Assembly (NCBI GenBank): GCA_963555705.1
Contig: OY743177.1
Span: 52,590,596-52,654,595 of the forward strand
Reading direction: 5' to 3'
DNA from: Ligustrum vulgare
Taxonomy: Eukaryota > Streptophyta > Magnoliopsida > Lamiales > Oleaceae
DNA length: 64,000 bases
Notes under the pieces: model-generated
The model's database searches: none
Seen by the model: the letters and a program-made list of their open reading frames with translations, nothing else
Told to the model about the DNA's origin: nothing
Shown here: positions 1-11,299 of the stretch, piece by piece
Layout of the letters: each line of letters starts with the position of its first letter
Numbering within the stretch: position 1 is the stretch's first letter
Translations under genes and position numbers: made by a program

Positions 1-1860
1 CAGAATATGCAGCCCAGTGACAAAATTTCGCAGCTATATTCCATAATTAGATGCCCCAAAATTGCTACAAAATGTGCTGCCAAGTGAAAGAAGCTAAAGT
101 GTTTGTTAAGCACTCCTTCAGGAAATAGCTCCTCCAACCAGCAGATAGATGTAGTCTGATATGGATCTTCTACTATTTTGGCATCTAGCAAAAATCGAAA
201 TCATAATACCATATGATCTCCAACTGATCCGATTTTCTGTATGTGTGCATGTAATATTTTGTTCTCTTTAAATACCTTATAACCCATGTTTGGCTGCTTT
301 CCAAATGATCCATCTCAGGGTTACTTAAATATCTCATTAGTATCCCAATAATGTATGCAATATCCGAACGCATACAAATTTGAGCATACATCAGATTTTC
401 TATAGCTTAACTATATGGGATCCTCTACATTTCCTCAACTTCAAGATAACTTTTCGGGCATTAGTCAAGACTAAATTTGTCTCCCTTAGTGATAGGGCTG
501 TCCCCTGATTTACTGTCTTACATGTCAAACCTCTTAAGTACTTTATTGATATAGCCCTTTTGTGACAATCCAAGAATACCCGAGAGCAATCCCGGTGTAT
601 CTGAATCCCTAATACAAAAGAGACGTCACCAAGATTTTTTATGTCAAAATTCATTGACAAAAAATCTCATAATTTTATGTGACATGCCTATATCATTGAT
701 GGCAAGCAATAATCAACATATAAAACCAGGAAAATATACTTACTCCCACTGAACTTGTAATACACACAACCATCAACAGCATTAATCTCAAAACCAAATG
801 AGATAATTACTTGATGAAATTTGTATTACCCTTAACGGGAAGCTGGCTTTAGCACATAAATGGATTTCTTTAATTTGCAAACCATATTCTTTGGGTCTAC
901 TGAAACAAAGCTTTCTGGTTGCACCATATATATCATCCCATCAATGTCTCCATTGAGAAATTCCTCCTTAGCATCCATTTGATGTAACTCGAGGTCAAAA
1001 TGTGCAACAACCTAACTTTCCTGAAAGAGTCTTTCATTGAAACCGAAGAGAAAGTCTCTTTATATTCGATGCCTTCTTTCTGTGTGAAGCCCTTATCTAC
1101 AAGACGAACCTTTTATCTTTCCACATTACCTATTGAATCCCTCTTGGTTTAAAAATCCATTTAAGACCAATGGGCTCTGCACCTTCTGGTAATGGGACAA
1201 GATCTCAAACTTTATTGTCTTGCATATGCTTATACTCCTTATTTATGGCATCAATCCACTTTTGAGAGTTAGAACCTTGCATTGCCTGATGAAAATTGAT
1301 TGGACAATCTTCCATCATTCCATTATTCCTTATGTTCTTGGAAAAATACTATTTAAATTATCTGAAATAGCATTTTTCCCTTTCTCTCATGGATCTCCTT
1401 AATGGCTTTAGTTATTGAGGTTGTTGAGTTTGTACTTCTGAGATTTACCTTATTTTGGATGGGAGGTTCTTCAATATTGTCGAATTGAGGTTCCGAATAT
1501 GCTTGTTGATTAATGACATGCATAAAAACTTGCACATTGTCAAAAGCAACAACAGGAATCGAAACCGATCCTTCCTCAACTTCTTCCTTAAAGAAAAATA
1601 TCTCTAACCTTATTTCTCCCCAAAACTCAACATCCTCAAAAAATGTTGCATTTCCCGTTTCAAAAGTTGACTTAAGTGTGGGATCATAAAATTAATAGTC
1701 CCTTAAACGCTTAGAATAACCAATAAAGCAGCTGCTGACTGTTTTGGAGTCCAATTTCTTTATGTGGCCTATAAGGCCTAGCCTTAGCTGGACATCCCCA
1801 AATGTGGAAATGCTTTAGACTAAGCTTTAAGCCTGTTAAAAGCTCATAAGGTGTTTTAGT
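1..1860 (-). pseudogene. Copia pol remnant (integrase tail, RT, RNase H)
   Basis: Conceptual translation of the minus strand gives, in order, the copia integrase C-terminal motif (PYELLTG and HIWGCPAKARPYRP, about 1850-1750), an RT start segment near 1190-1000, the RT block NLGDVSFVLGIQIHRD (660-600), the RT end ICMRSDIAYIIGILMRYLSNP (391-320) and RNase H residues down to base 1. The catalytic regions are broken by several frameshifts and stops. No single frame spans more than 86 codons. The family normally makes a polyprotein that copies and integrates the element; this copy cannot. Family assignment is from recognisable motifs and is secure. Exact lesion positions were not all resolved. Confidence 0.8.
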
Positions 1861-1877
1861 AGCTGCTTTAGTTGGTA

Positions 1878-2626
1878 TTATGTATGATATTTATTCAAAT
1901 GTCCAGAGTTATGGCAAAAGAAACAATCCTTAATCTCTTTATGTGGTTTCTTTTGTTCTGAACCCTTAACAGCTTTATGTTCTTTACTTGCTTTCTTGCC
2001 CTTATCTTTAGAGGTGTTTTCCAAGTGAACACTTTCAGTTCTGTCCTGCTTCAACTTTTCTTCCTCTAGCACACAAAATAGAATGAGCTCATTTCTCCCT
2101 TTGATAGTTACAACTGACCTTAAATCGACGGAATTGTGCAAGAAGCTTGCACACTATGAAATGAGCTCATTGAGAGTCCATTTCTACTTTGACAGTTATA
2201 ACTAACCTTAAATTAACTATATTGTGCAGGAAGCGATATCAATACCAAATGCACGAGCAAGTCATTAGACAAGTCGAGTTTTGGTTCCTTAAGTTTTAAA
2301 GCAGTGTGAGACATCTACATGATGTACTCCCTTATTTTTCCATTGCCTTTATACTTTATTGAAATCAAGCTTTGCATAAGCGTGCTTGTTTCAGCCTTAT
2401 CGTTTTTTTTCGCAAAACGTTTCTTAATTTCGGCAAGGAATTCATTGGCATCATTTATCTCCTCAGATACTATGCCACTAAAGGCTTCCGGAATGCTGCA
2501 CTTAATGATCATGAGACTCACGTAATTTAAGCAATCCCACTTCTCAAAGTTCCTCATTTGATTAGATGAACTTTCATCCGTAAGAGGAGCAGGTTGCTCA
2601 ATCCTTAGTACACGGTCTAGATCCAT
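1878..2626 (-). pseudogene. Copia gag remnant with CCHC zinc knuckle
   Basis: The minus-strand reading opens with MDLDRVLRIEQPAPLTDESS at 2626, the typical start of one plant copia gag family. It passes through the SIPEAF and KRFAKK blocks and continues out of frame through LDLSNDLLVHLVLISLP (about 2270-2220). It ends in a zinc knuckle CFFCHNSGHLNKYH (about 1930-1885), which keeps the C-C-H spacing but lacks the last Cys. Stops and frameshifts separate the pieces at 2315 and 2141. Directly after the knuckle the sequence jumps to the integrase tail, so protease and the integrase core are missing. Gag would form the virus-like particle; this one is not translatable as a unit. Confidence 0.8.
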
Positions 2627-2884
2627 GCAGCCAACGAAAAGTTAATGTTCTTGTTTTGATCCTTGAAGTTTGTTCCATAAATACAGGGATTAAATTTGAG
2701 CTTGTAGATATACTACTAGCAGAATTTGAAACCGAATAGAGAACACTTAAACAAAAAAAGCTCACATAAATACCTTATTATGCAAATCATACTTTCAAAC
2801 AATGGTAGGGCCCATCACAAGATACCTAGCACAACATCAATATTTAGTCTTTGGACAGAAATATTGACTTGTAAGTGGTACTCT

Positions 2885-3290
2885 TGGTGTAGTAATCAAA
2901 CACTGACAGTAAGACATGTCAACCAACAAACCTTTCTTTGGACCGATTTATTGATCACACGTAAAACTAAATAACCGTCACGTATTTATCACCACAAGTT
3001 CATGTGAAATTCGAGCCAAATATTGACCTTCCTTTGGGCCGATCAATATTCGCATGAAATAACACACAAACACCTAATTTTCTCTTGTCTTAGTGATCAA
3101 ACACTGTCAATAAGACATGTTAATCAATAAACCTTTCTTTGGACCGATTTATTGGTCACACATTAAACCAAATAATTGTCACGTGTTTATCACCACAGGT
3201 GCATGTGAAATTCAAGCCAAATATTGACCTTCCTTTGGGCCGATCAATATCCGCAATGAATAACATACACAAATACCTTCTAATATTCAA
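2885..3290. repeat. Two-copy tandem repeat, about 198-bp unit
   Basis: The segment around 2891-3057 is repeated at 3090-3255 with about 10 percent differences. Both copies contain CTTTGGACCGATTTATTG and CTTCCTTTGGGCCGATCAAT at the same offset of about 198 bases. It lies in the leader of the leftmost copia element and is not coding. Confidence 0.8.
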
Positions 3291-3639
3291 AGTTAATTAA
3301 TATTCACAAGAGAGGTTGCTTTGGAAACATGTTGCTTCAACTAACTTACTTTCGAATATTATATCTCTCAAAAGAGTCCGTAGTACCAAAATTTGAAAGT
3401 GAAATCACTGATTTGCATATATATATTTGACTTTAAGATTTGAATTATAGAATTCAAAACTTTAGAATAAAGCAATCCTTAAGTTAAGACGATCAAATTG
3501 CAATATTCTTAAACCTTAGGTGGCCAATTATGTAAAATTTTAAGCTTGAAGTACTTAAATTACAATTTTTCCCAAAACCTTATTGGCCAATTTAGAGAAA
3601 TCCCAAACCTTACGTCCCAATTTGAAAGAAAATCAAACT

Positions 3640-4070
3640 TTAGAGGTCCAAAATAGTGAATTTGGAAACTTTAAGGACTAAATTAGAAAATTTTCAAACT
3701 TTAGGGACTGAAAATGAAAATTTTCAAACTTTAAGGAACCAAATTAGAGAATTTTCAAGCTTTAGGGACCAGTTTTGAAAATTTTCAAACATTAGGGGCT
3801 GGATTAGAAAATTTTCAAACTTTAGCGACTAAATATGAAAATTTTCAAACATTAAGGACTAAATTAGAAAATTTTCGAACTTTATGGGACCAAATTAGAG
3901 AATTTTCAATCTTTACGGATCGAATTAGAAAATTCTCAAACCTTAGGAGCTGAAATATTATACCCTTAACCTTAAAGGTACCAATTTTGAAAATTTTCAG
4001 ACATTAGGGATCAATTTAGAAAATTCTCAAATTGTAGGGACTGAATTATAAAATCAGAAACTTTAAAATG
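3640..4070. repeat. 30-bp minisatellite in copia leader
   Basis: About 13 to 14 imperfect head-to-tail copies of a 30-bp unit resembling AAACTTTAGGGACTGAAAAT plus GAAAATTTTC. The period is a clean 30 bases through 3720-3960, then decays towards 4190 with insertions. No long open frame crosses it. It sits between the primer-binding site and gag of the minus-strand element. Confidence 0.85.
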
Positions 4071-4289
4071 CTCAACTTAAATGATTTTGTAACTTTAGTG
4101 GCTGATTTTATAAATTCCAGAACTTTAAGAGCCAACTTAAATAATTTATAACCTGAGGGGCTTAATTATAAATTCCATAGCCTTTAGGGTTTAAACTTTA
4201 TTTCATAATAAGAGGACCTGATGTTCAAATAACCAAAATTTATAGAAATTGCAAAGGAGTCCTCGAAGACTTCAAATTTCCGACACAGC

Positions 4290-4580
4290 CCCATGCCCTA
4301 AAAAATCTGATTTTCGCAATTTCTAGGGTTTGTAACCCCAGCTTCCTCCGCCGCCTTCATCTTCAGCAGAACGTGGCACCAATACCGGCGAACTCCCACG
4401 ATGCAGCGCGATCCTCGTTGCTGCAGTCCTACAGCACCGTTGTGCGCAGTGACTCGCGAAGCAAATCCAGGCGCTGATCGCCTGCAACTGCGCGCCTGCA
4501 TCGCACGATGTAGAGGAACCACTCATACAAGCGGCGCCCGTCGCCAGTGCAGGCGACGACTGGACCGTCGGCCACACCTT
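4290..4580. other. GC-rich island, no recognised gene
   Basis: A sharp change to GC-rich sequence inside otherwise AT-rich leader DNA. Short overlapping open frames exist on both strands (4298-4577 minus, 4401-4643 plus), but none looks like a known family. The composition suggests a captured gene piece, perhaps first-exon sequence, although I could not identify a source. The flanks 4580-5010 contain no recognisable feature. Confidence 0.4.
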
Positions 4581-5011
4581 AATCCGAATTCATCAATACA
4601 ATTCCAAATCATAAAACCCAACTCCAAAAAAACCAGATTCTAAACCAAATTCTTAGTCGATTGTTTTGACCAACACAACCGAATCCACAAAAAAATGAAT
4701 TCACGTGTAAGCCCAAGATCAATGTACAAATTCTATATATTTAATTTCAAAAACAAACTTACGCATATACATACACACAGAAATTCCAAATATGAATTCA
4801 TAAATCCATATATTCAACTTCAAGAAATCAGATTTCAACCAACCAAAATTCGAAATATTAATCTTAATCAGAATTAATTTTCGAAATCAGATCTCAATAC
4901 ATAATTTTCGAAAAACAGATTTTATATATTCAAAATCAAGGTAGTAAACGGAATCTATATAAAATCCGGTAGAAAATATATTAGCACGATCTAATAATTC
5001 AACATGAAGGT

Positions 5012-5024
5012 GGCTCTGATACCA
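5012..5024 (-). other. Primer-binding site (tRNA-Met type)
   Basis: The minus strand reads TGGTATCAGAGCC, complementary to the 3' end of initiator tRNA-Met. It is two bases from the LTR edge at 5027, which fixes the orientation of the leftmost copia element. Confidence 0.85.
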
Positions 5025-5026
5025 CT

Positions 5027-5514
5027 TGTTAGAAAATCTATCACAAATAATTGTTTATCTACGATCCAAAATCATCATGCTGAATTATCAAGAATTAAAT
5101 AACTGAAGCGGAAGCGTACCTTAATCAGATATGGTTCACGATGAACGATTCAGCGGTTGGATCTTCCAAATCAATACGTAGTCCTTATTTTCTCTCTGAT
5201 GATGGGATGTCAAAAAGAATGAACAGTACGTATGATTCAGGGACCATAACCGAATTTATATACTGAATTGCCAGTTAACCTAATTCGGCACATCGTGAAT
5301 TAGGTAATGACCTGATATCTACACATAAAAGCCCATACATTAATTAGATGCATTAAAGCCCGATATATATTAAATCCTTATTAGATCACTTTAAATGGGC
5401 TTAACCAAATTTAATAGCATTTTATTCAATACACAATAATTCACATATAAGCCCACACGATTGATTAAAATCCTTACACCCAAAGCTACCCAGGTCTAGT
5501 AATTTTACTTAACA
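5027..5514 (-). repeat. 5' LTR of leftmost copia element (488 bp)
   Basis: On the plus strand it starts TGTTAGAAAATC beside the primer site and ends TTACTTAACA, giving the short inverted ends TGTTA/TAACA with TG..CA termini. The right edge is inferred from the inverted termini, because the matching 3' LTR is outside the window. Confidence 0.65.
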
Positions 5515-5781
5515 AATGGAGATTTCGATTCCTCATTGTTCCTTCCATTCTTCTGCTTTAACCCAAGGTCGCCTGTCAACAACAAGATTTAACTTCTTGC
5601 ACCCGATTCTTCTCCTCGCATGCCGTCAACTTCGTAAGTCGCATCTCCTGCAAACCCTTGCCCCAGTAATGGACTGTCAAGCTCACTCAACAATAACGAC
5701 AATGGGTCACCTTCAATGATGAAAAATTGGGTAATTAGTGGTAAGAGTTGAAGGAGGTGGCTGGCGGTGGTGGAGATGGGA

Positions 5782-6057
5782 TCAGACGAGATGCTGTGTC
5801 CACGACCGATAATGGGACTCAAATCAATCACTTCTGTTTATCATTTGTGCCAGAACTTGATGCTCTGATAATCCTTGAATTTCGACCTTGATTAACATCC
5901 GTTCCAATTGCTTCTTCGTGATTTTGATTTTCACCTCTTTTTGTAATGTTGCAGAAGAGTCTATTAAAAGACTACTCTCTTCTTCTATATTCATTGACTG
6001 GGTTTCATTTTTATGATCTGAAAATTGAGTTTCAGAATCCAATTTTCACTACCCCAT
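5782..6057 (-). pseudogene. Broken small plant protein (uncharacterised family)
   Basis: The minus strand has an ATG at 6057 followed by GGG and two stops, then stays open from 6048 to 5824. The open part contains VKIKITKKQLERML and SEHQVLAQMI. After a TGA at 5824 the same frame gives YRSWTQHLV and then stops at 5782. This resembles small plant proteins of unknown function that carry a KI.(I/V)TK.QLE block followed by a Q.L.Q(M/L).N block and end in an RSW.P.LQSI motif. The first codon of the longest open frame is TTG, not ATG. Three in-frame stops make it a pseudogene. Its function is unknown and the family match is from memory of the motif pattern only. Confidence 0.4.
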
Positions 6058-6627
6058 TGTGTAGAGGATTCCTTTCTTATACAATTTCTCATATTTACCA
6101 ATGTTTCTTTCTACGAATGTGTGTGTAATTGTTGTATCCATAGAAATAGAAGGGTTTGGTTGAGGGGAGCCTGGGATGAAGTAGGTTTGATGGAGACAAA
6201 ATAAGGGAAGACGGGTGCCTGTAGGACCCGTGGTGGTAATATTGAGACAGTAATTAAAATTACATTTGTAACTAGTTACAAATTGAAATAAAGTTACAAT
6301 AGTATTTTCGACGGTGGTCCGACAACGACGACTGTGGTGGTGGTTGATTACAAATTACGAATTACATTAATGCTTTACTAATTCACAAGTTACAATTGTA
6401 ATTAATTACAAAACCTAATTTTGGTTTAAAAAAAATTGATTCAGATAATTATTTTGATACTTGTGTATTTAGTTTACAAATTACTTGATTACAAAAATTT
6501 CCAAACCTAAATGTGTGTAATTATGTGCTTAACCCACTAATCAAGAGAAGATGAATTGAGTTTTGAGTTTTTTTCGATAAATCATATCAAGTAAAAGCAA
6601 TAAAAAAAATTATCAAAACTAATTTTA
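6058..6627. other. AT-rich spacer, nothing recognised
   Basis: Contains several repeats of ACAAATTAC/TTACAA-type words (6260-6500) and no open frame of note. Confidence 0.4.
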
Positions 6628-6856
6628 GGGTGTGTTTGATTGCATGAAAAATGGTGATCAGAAAATATTTTCTAGTCAAGTTCCAGTTTTGAGTGTTTGA
6701 TTGAGAAAATTTTCCATTGAAATAGTTTTTCACCATAGGTCAAAAAAGTACAAATTTCCTTAAAATCATGTAATTTATTTTCCTTGGGGGTGGAGGTGGA
6801 AAAAATTATTTCTATGGAAAATGATTTTCCTTTTCCACCCTTCAATCAAATAAACA
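6628..6856. mobile_element. Tourist/Harbinger-like MITE (229 bp)
   Basis: Starts GGGTGTGTTTGATTGCATG and ends CTTCAATCAAATAAACA, imperfect terminal inverted repeats. It is flanked on both sides by TTA, the duplication expected for PIF/Harbinger transposition. It carries no coding capacity. The interior has the ATTTTCC/GGAAAAT words shared with the MITEs near 38.7, 40.1 and 50.4 kb. Confidence 0.65.
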
Positions 6857-6859
6857 TTA

Positions 6860-8772
6860 TGTAATGCCTTGAGAAATTATGACGTCTCTAATTGTCTATT
6901 AGTACGTAATATATTTAATTTTAGAATTTTATTAATTTTTATGAAAAGAAAAGTAAGAATTAAGAAGATATTTAGAAAATGAGAAGTTAGGATTTAAACG
7001 CCTCTTTTCAGGAGATTTGTTTGAGTACTTTCGACCTCTATTGAAAGCATATGATATATGTATGTTCTAGATCTCGAAACGAACTTTGAGAATGTGAAAT
7101 TCATTTTTAAATTCAATCAACGGATAGTCATCGGTGAATTTTTAAAGATAGCCTTTTACCGAAAGTTTTGAAAACCTAATTTTAAGTGGATTAATTTGGT
7201 AAGCCATATCTTTCACCTTGGTTAACCATTTCTTACATGGTAAAGTATGTGTAAAAGTACACTGAGTATACTAATCAAGACATTTTCCTTTTACATGCAA
7301 CCAAACCTATCTATAAATAGGAAAGAAATTGAAACAAAAGATTCACACTGAAATTCCAGCAAAGAAAAGTGAGAGAAAACCTTTATTCTTCAAAAAATCC
7401 TAGGTAAGATATCATGATGATTTTTTTTATTTATTCGTTATATTAGTTTCTTTGATTAGAAACATATTTTTATGAAATTCTAAATCAAAAGAAATAAGTT
7501 TGGATCGAATAAATCAAGAAAAAGCAAGTTGAGTTTCTGAAAAATCCTCAGTGGTCGACACATGGACATTTGGTGTCAACACCTGGGAAGAAAATGACTT
7601 GGTGTCGACACTTTTGTCGACATCCATGTCAATACCCCTATAGACACCTAACCATTTTTCGAGTTTTAATATTTGTATTTCTGCTTTCATGTGTTTTTCA
7701 TGTCGATAATATCATCCACATACTGTGAGTATTCGATACACCCTTTTATATTTGGTATAATGTATTAACTTGTTTTCGATATGGAATTATGTGATCAATT
7801 ATGAATCAAAAGAAAGATTTATGCATGAGGATTATAGACTCGAGCTCTAGCCCCTATGAAATCATTATGTTGTGGATATCGATTTTGTATGCCGGGGAGT
7901 CCCTTGCGATTTCGAGGTCATGCAACAATTGACATTTTGTTTGAGTAGCCCTATTGGAGACGAGTATGGTGAAAAGTGAAAGGATGAAATCCTGCAATTT
8001 GTGGTCACCTAATCGATGTTCAATTTATGGACTTGTTTAAGCGCTTGGGGGCAGAAGAGACAATATATAATTGAGTTCCGAAGCATTGTTTTTAAAAAAA
8101 AGTGCATGTGTATTGATTACTCATTGAATTATCATTCACATTTTCATATTTTATTAATGTAGATGCTGCTTTTGATATGTTCGAGGTTTATCTTTTGGGA
8201 ATGGATCAAGTCGACGATGAGAGTTTTTATATGTATGTGGTGGAGATACACACCTGGCAGATGTACCGTTATTTTCCAATTTTAACGCGGTTCGTCCGAT
8301 CTACGTAAACTTCTACGATATCAAAACTTTGGATTTTGTATACTCTGACAACTTTCCTAGAGAATAGTAGTAATGTAGTTGTAATGGTTGTAGTAGTCAT
8401 GTTGCAAATAAAAAGGAAGATATTTTGAATATTTTCACAAGTCCTCTTTTCGGAAAGGCTATGTAAATTATCTCAAAAATGCTTTATATTATGGAAGCTA
8501 TGGGTTGAAAGTTGCATTATAATATCCAAAAATCATGTTCTAGAGTATTATGTGTCTTCACCTAAACCCTAAATGTCGACCCCAAAAATAAACTTTCCTA
8601 GAAAATAGTGTAGGTGTCGATGCCCTGCAGTTTGGTGTTGATATCAAAACTTATGTGGTCAAACCGATTTTAGGACATTGGTCCAAGGGTTTCTTGCACC
8701 ATAGTTTTTAAATTCTATCCTAATTTTCAACTTAGTAGTTTTCAAATAATGTGTGAAGTTCGGGTTCTCACA
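6860..8772 (+). repeat. LTR-like gypsy repeat, copy A
   Basis: Begins TGTAATGCCTTGAGAAATTATGACG, a start typical of chromovirus-type gypsy LTRs, and contains a TATA box (TATAAAT, 7312-7319) followed by transcribed-looking sequence. Its first 410 bases are homologous to 8781-9022 plus 9712-9880, and its end (about 8725-8772) is homologous to 10077-10120. No open frame was recognised inside. It is probably an old gypsy LTR, but the edges are inferred only from comparison with copy B. Confidence 0.5.
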
Positions 8773-8780
8773 AGCTTGAT

Positions 8781-10120
8781 TGTAATGCCTCAAAAAATTA
8801 TGACATTCCTAATTTTCCATGATTACGTAATAAAGTACTTTTAGAATTTATTAAATTGTTATGGAAATAAAAGGAGGAAAAATGAAAATGAAAATATAAA
8901 TAAAACGAAAAGTTGAGAAAAATGTGTTTAAACACCTCTTTTCAAGAGACTCATTTGATCACTTTTGACCTCCGTTAAAAGCATGTGATATATGAAAGGA
9001 CAAGTTCTCTAAACGAACTTCATGTTGGGTAATTGCCTCAAATTGTCAAAAGTTTGAGGACTTTAATTATAATTGGAGAAAAAGTAATCTAATTCAACTG
9101 TCTCGATATTATAATGGATTGGAATTGAATTACGTTTTCTTCTACACGTGTCCTAACTGAATTGGAATTGAATGCAATTATTAAATTGTTCGTTCTAAAA
9201 TTGTTTAATTAATTACGTGTCCAGTAGATGAAATAAGGCAATTTGTTAGTAGTACTGTTCTATTGGGATTAGACTTGAGCCAATTATTAAATTGGTAAAA
9301 GTGCAGTTGACGAGCTCTCCAAGTCGAATTGGATTGTTGACCAAGACGTGAATTCAGTTATATAAATATGTGTATTATTCTCTTTTATTATAGAACACGT
9401 TGACTAGAGAGTTGTATGAGAAAAAATGTAGTCTAGCATCTTGGTTTTTTCTTGGATTCTTTGTAGATTGTTCAAAGAAGTAGAAATTGGTAGATATAAT
9501 AAAATTTGGTTATTTTTCCTACAATACTTGGGGAGTTTAGTGAGTTCAAAGTCTATATAATTGTAACAATTTATGATATAGTGAAAAAGTTTTGGCGGTC
9601 CGTAAATTTTGCGTTGTTTTATTTTCTTGTTGGTTCAATTATTTCTTGAATATGAAAAATTCCTGAGAGGTTAATTAAAGGGAGAATTGGTATGTAATTC
9701 CCAACACTTCAAGAATATAAAATCCATTCTTAAATTTCACCGATGAATTTTTGAAGATAGCCTTTTACTAAAAGTTTCGGAAACCTAGTTTTAGTGACTT
9801 ACTTTGGCAAGTCATAACATCCACCTTGATTAACCATTTTTTACATGGTAAAATGCAAGTGAAACTACAATGTGCTTACTTTAAAATGGTACCAAGAACT
9901 TAAAAATTTTGACCTCATTTGATACCTCAAAGTTGAGCACAAACTCGCTCCCCCGAAACTGAATTTTAAAACTTGAAAAGCATGAGGTGTCACCTAAGCT
10001 TGCCAAGTTCTACCCTCTAGCCTTTCTTAATCACCTAATCTATACCTTCCACCTCATGGTTGCATGCAATAAAGATCAACTTATTAGTTATCAAATAATA
10101 CGTGAAGTTCGGGTCGTCTC
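8781..10120 (+). repeat. LTR-like gypsy repeat, copy B, interrupted
   Basis: Begins TGTAATGCCTCAAAAAATTATGAC and matches copy A on both sides of the solo LTR at 9023-9706. It lacks most of the middle of copy A (roughly 7300-8700). A gypsy gag remnant follows at about 10.3-11.3 kb on the same strand, so this is probably the 5' LTR of that element. No clear primer site was found between them. Confidence 0.45.
9023..9706. mobile_element. Solo LTR (684 bp) with perfect TSD
   Basis: Starts TGTTGGGTAATTGCC and ends GTAATTCCCAACA, with 7-bp inverted ends TGTTGGG/CCCAACA. It is flanked by the perfect direct repeat CTTCA (9018-9022 and 9707-9711). The surrounding sequence joins up with copy A of the host repeat once this block is removed. 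There is no internal region, so it is a solo LTR left by recombination, orientation undetermined. Confidence 0.88.
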
Positions 10121-10329
10121 AACCATAGAAGACAGAACATTTTGGTGTTGATACCAAATCTGGTAGTGTCGGCCCCAAATCAAAAAATTTAAAATTTAAC
10201 CGTAATTTCCTATTTTGACAAATGTAATGGTTTGTTTTGAAAACTAGGGTTTGTTGACACCAAGTGAAAATTTCTGTGAAATTGTGTGAAACATGGAAAT
10301 TTAATTTGTAAAATGTTTAAAATTCTCAG

Positions 10330-11290
10330 AAAAAAGATATCGCAAGCCAACAATGATGCTAGTGCGAATAATGTCATCTCGGTTGAACGACTTACTCGAT
10401 TTGTTAGGAACCAAGCTCGAAAAATTAGTTAAATGATGAACAACTATTCCGCAAATAGCGAGTCATCTCAGGGCAAGGAAGAAAAAGAAAGAGATATTGC
10501 TACTGATCTTTCATGACGATTAAACCCTCCAGTTTCAAAAGATTAAAGGATCCCATTGAAGTCTAAAATTTTATACATATTATGGAGCGTATATTCACCT
10601 ATGATAATATCCCAGAAACTAAAAAGTGATATGTGCATCATTCGTACTTCGAGGCAGTGTTGGTCATTGGTGGGATACACTGACAAGCATGGAGAAAACT
10701 CAAGATCTTATTTGGAACAATTATGTGAAAAGTTTCACACCAAGTATTTTTTATCTTCTGCAAGACAAATGAATTTGAATGAATTTATACAATTAAGATA
10801 AGGATTTTTGTCATTATCAAATTACGTTTAGACTTTTGAAGAGTTGTCTAGATTTGAGATCCATATAGTAAGTACAAACGAACTTAAGGTAGATCGTTTC
10901 ATTGATTGAATAAAACTAAAATTAACTCGCTATGTGCAAATTTGTAGTACACGATGTATGGCGTTTGCAACAGTAGTAGACCGAGCCTCAATAGCCTTAC
11001 AATCAGAACCAAAGATTGTTCAAGGTCGTGAAGTCCAAACTTTTTGTTCACATCTTTCTCCAAAGTGAAATTGGTATCAAACAAAATAACTACCGATAGG
11101 AAATACTAATCGATTTCAACCTTTGAATAAGAGACCTCATGTGGATAAAATACGCCAAAAGAGCGGCAAAACATTTCAGTAGAATTTCTATGAAAATTTC
11201 AATTAAGAATAATAAAAAGGAATCCTCACCTTTAGATTAATTCAAAAACTCAAAAATAATATCAAAGTTAATGTTTAGAATGAAGAAAAT
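10330..11290 (+). pseudogene. Gypsy gag remnant
   Basis: Patchy translation in all three plus frames gives the plant gypsy gag domain in order: a WW-containing start near 10660, then FHTKYFLSSARQMNLNEFIQLR (10732-10797), SRFEIHIVSTNELKVDRFID (about 10850-10905) and ARYVQICSTRCMAFATVVDRA-like residues (about 10925-10990). A tail follows with NTNRFQPLNKRPHVDK (about 11105-11150). The longest frame is 81 codons. Many stops and frameshifts make it dead and old. The pol part is absent, and a minus-strand copia remnant begins at about 11300. Confidence 0.7.
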
Positions 11291-11299
11291 CCCATATTA

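Larger units (their letters stand above)
1..5514 (-). mobile_element. Decayed Ty1/copia element, 3' end outside window
   Basis: Read on the minus strand, this region has a 5' LTR (5514-5027), a tRNA-Met-type primer site (5024-5012, TGGTATCAGAGCC), a long leader (about 5010-2630), gag (2626-1878), and integrase-tail, reverse-transcriptase and RNase H remnants (1860-1). The RNase H sequence reaches base 1, so the 3' LTR lies outside the window. The coding part is full of frameshifts and stops and has a large internal deletion. The 2.4-kb gap between primer site and gag is unusually long. I infer one element because orientation and order are right, but two nested elements are possible. Confidence 0.6.

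Noticed and set aside
4298..4643. Three overlapping frames in the GC-rich island
   Set aside because: They overlap on both strands with no conserved domain. GC-rich DNA lowers stop frequency.
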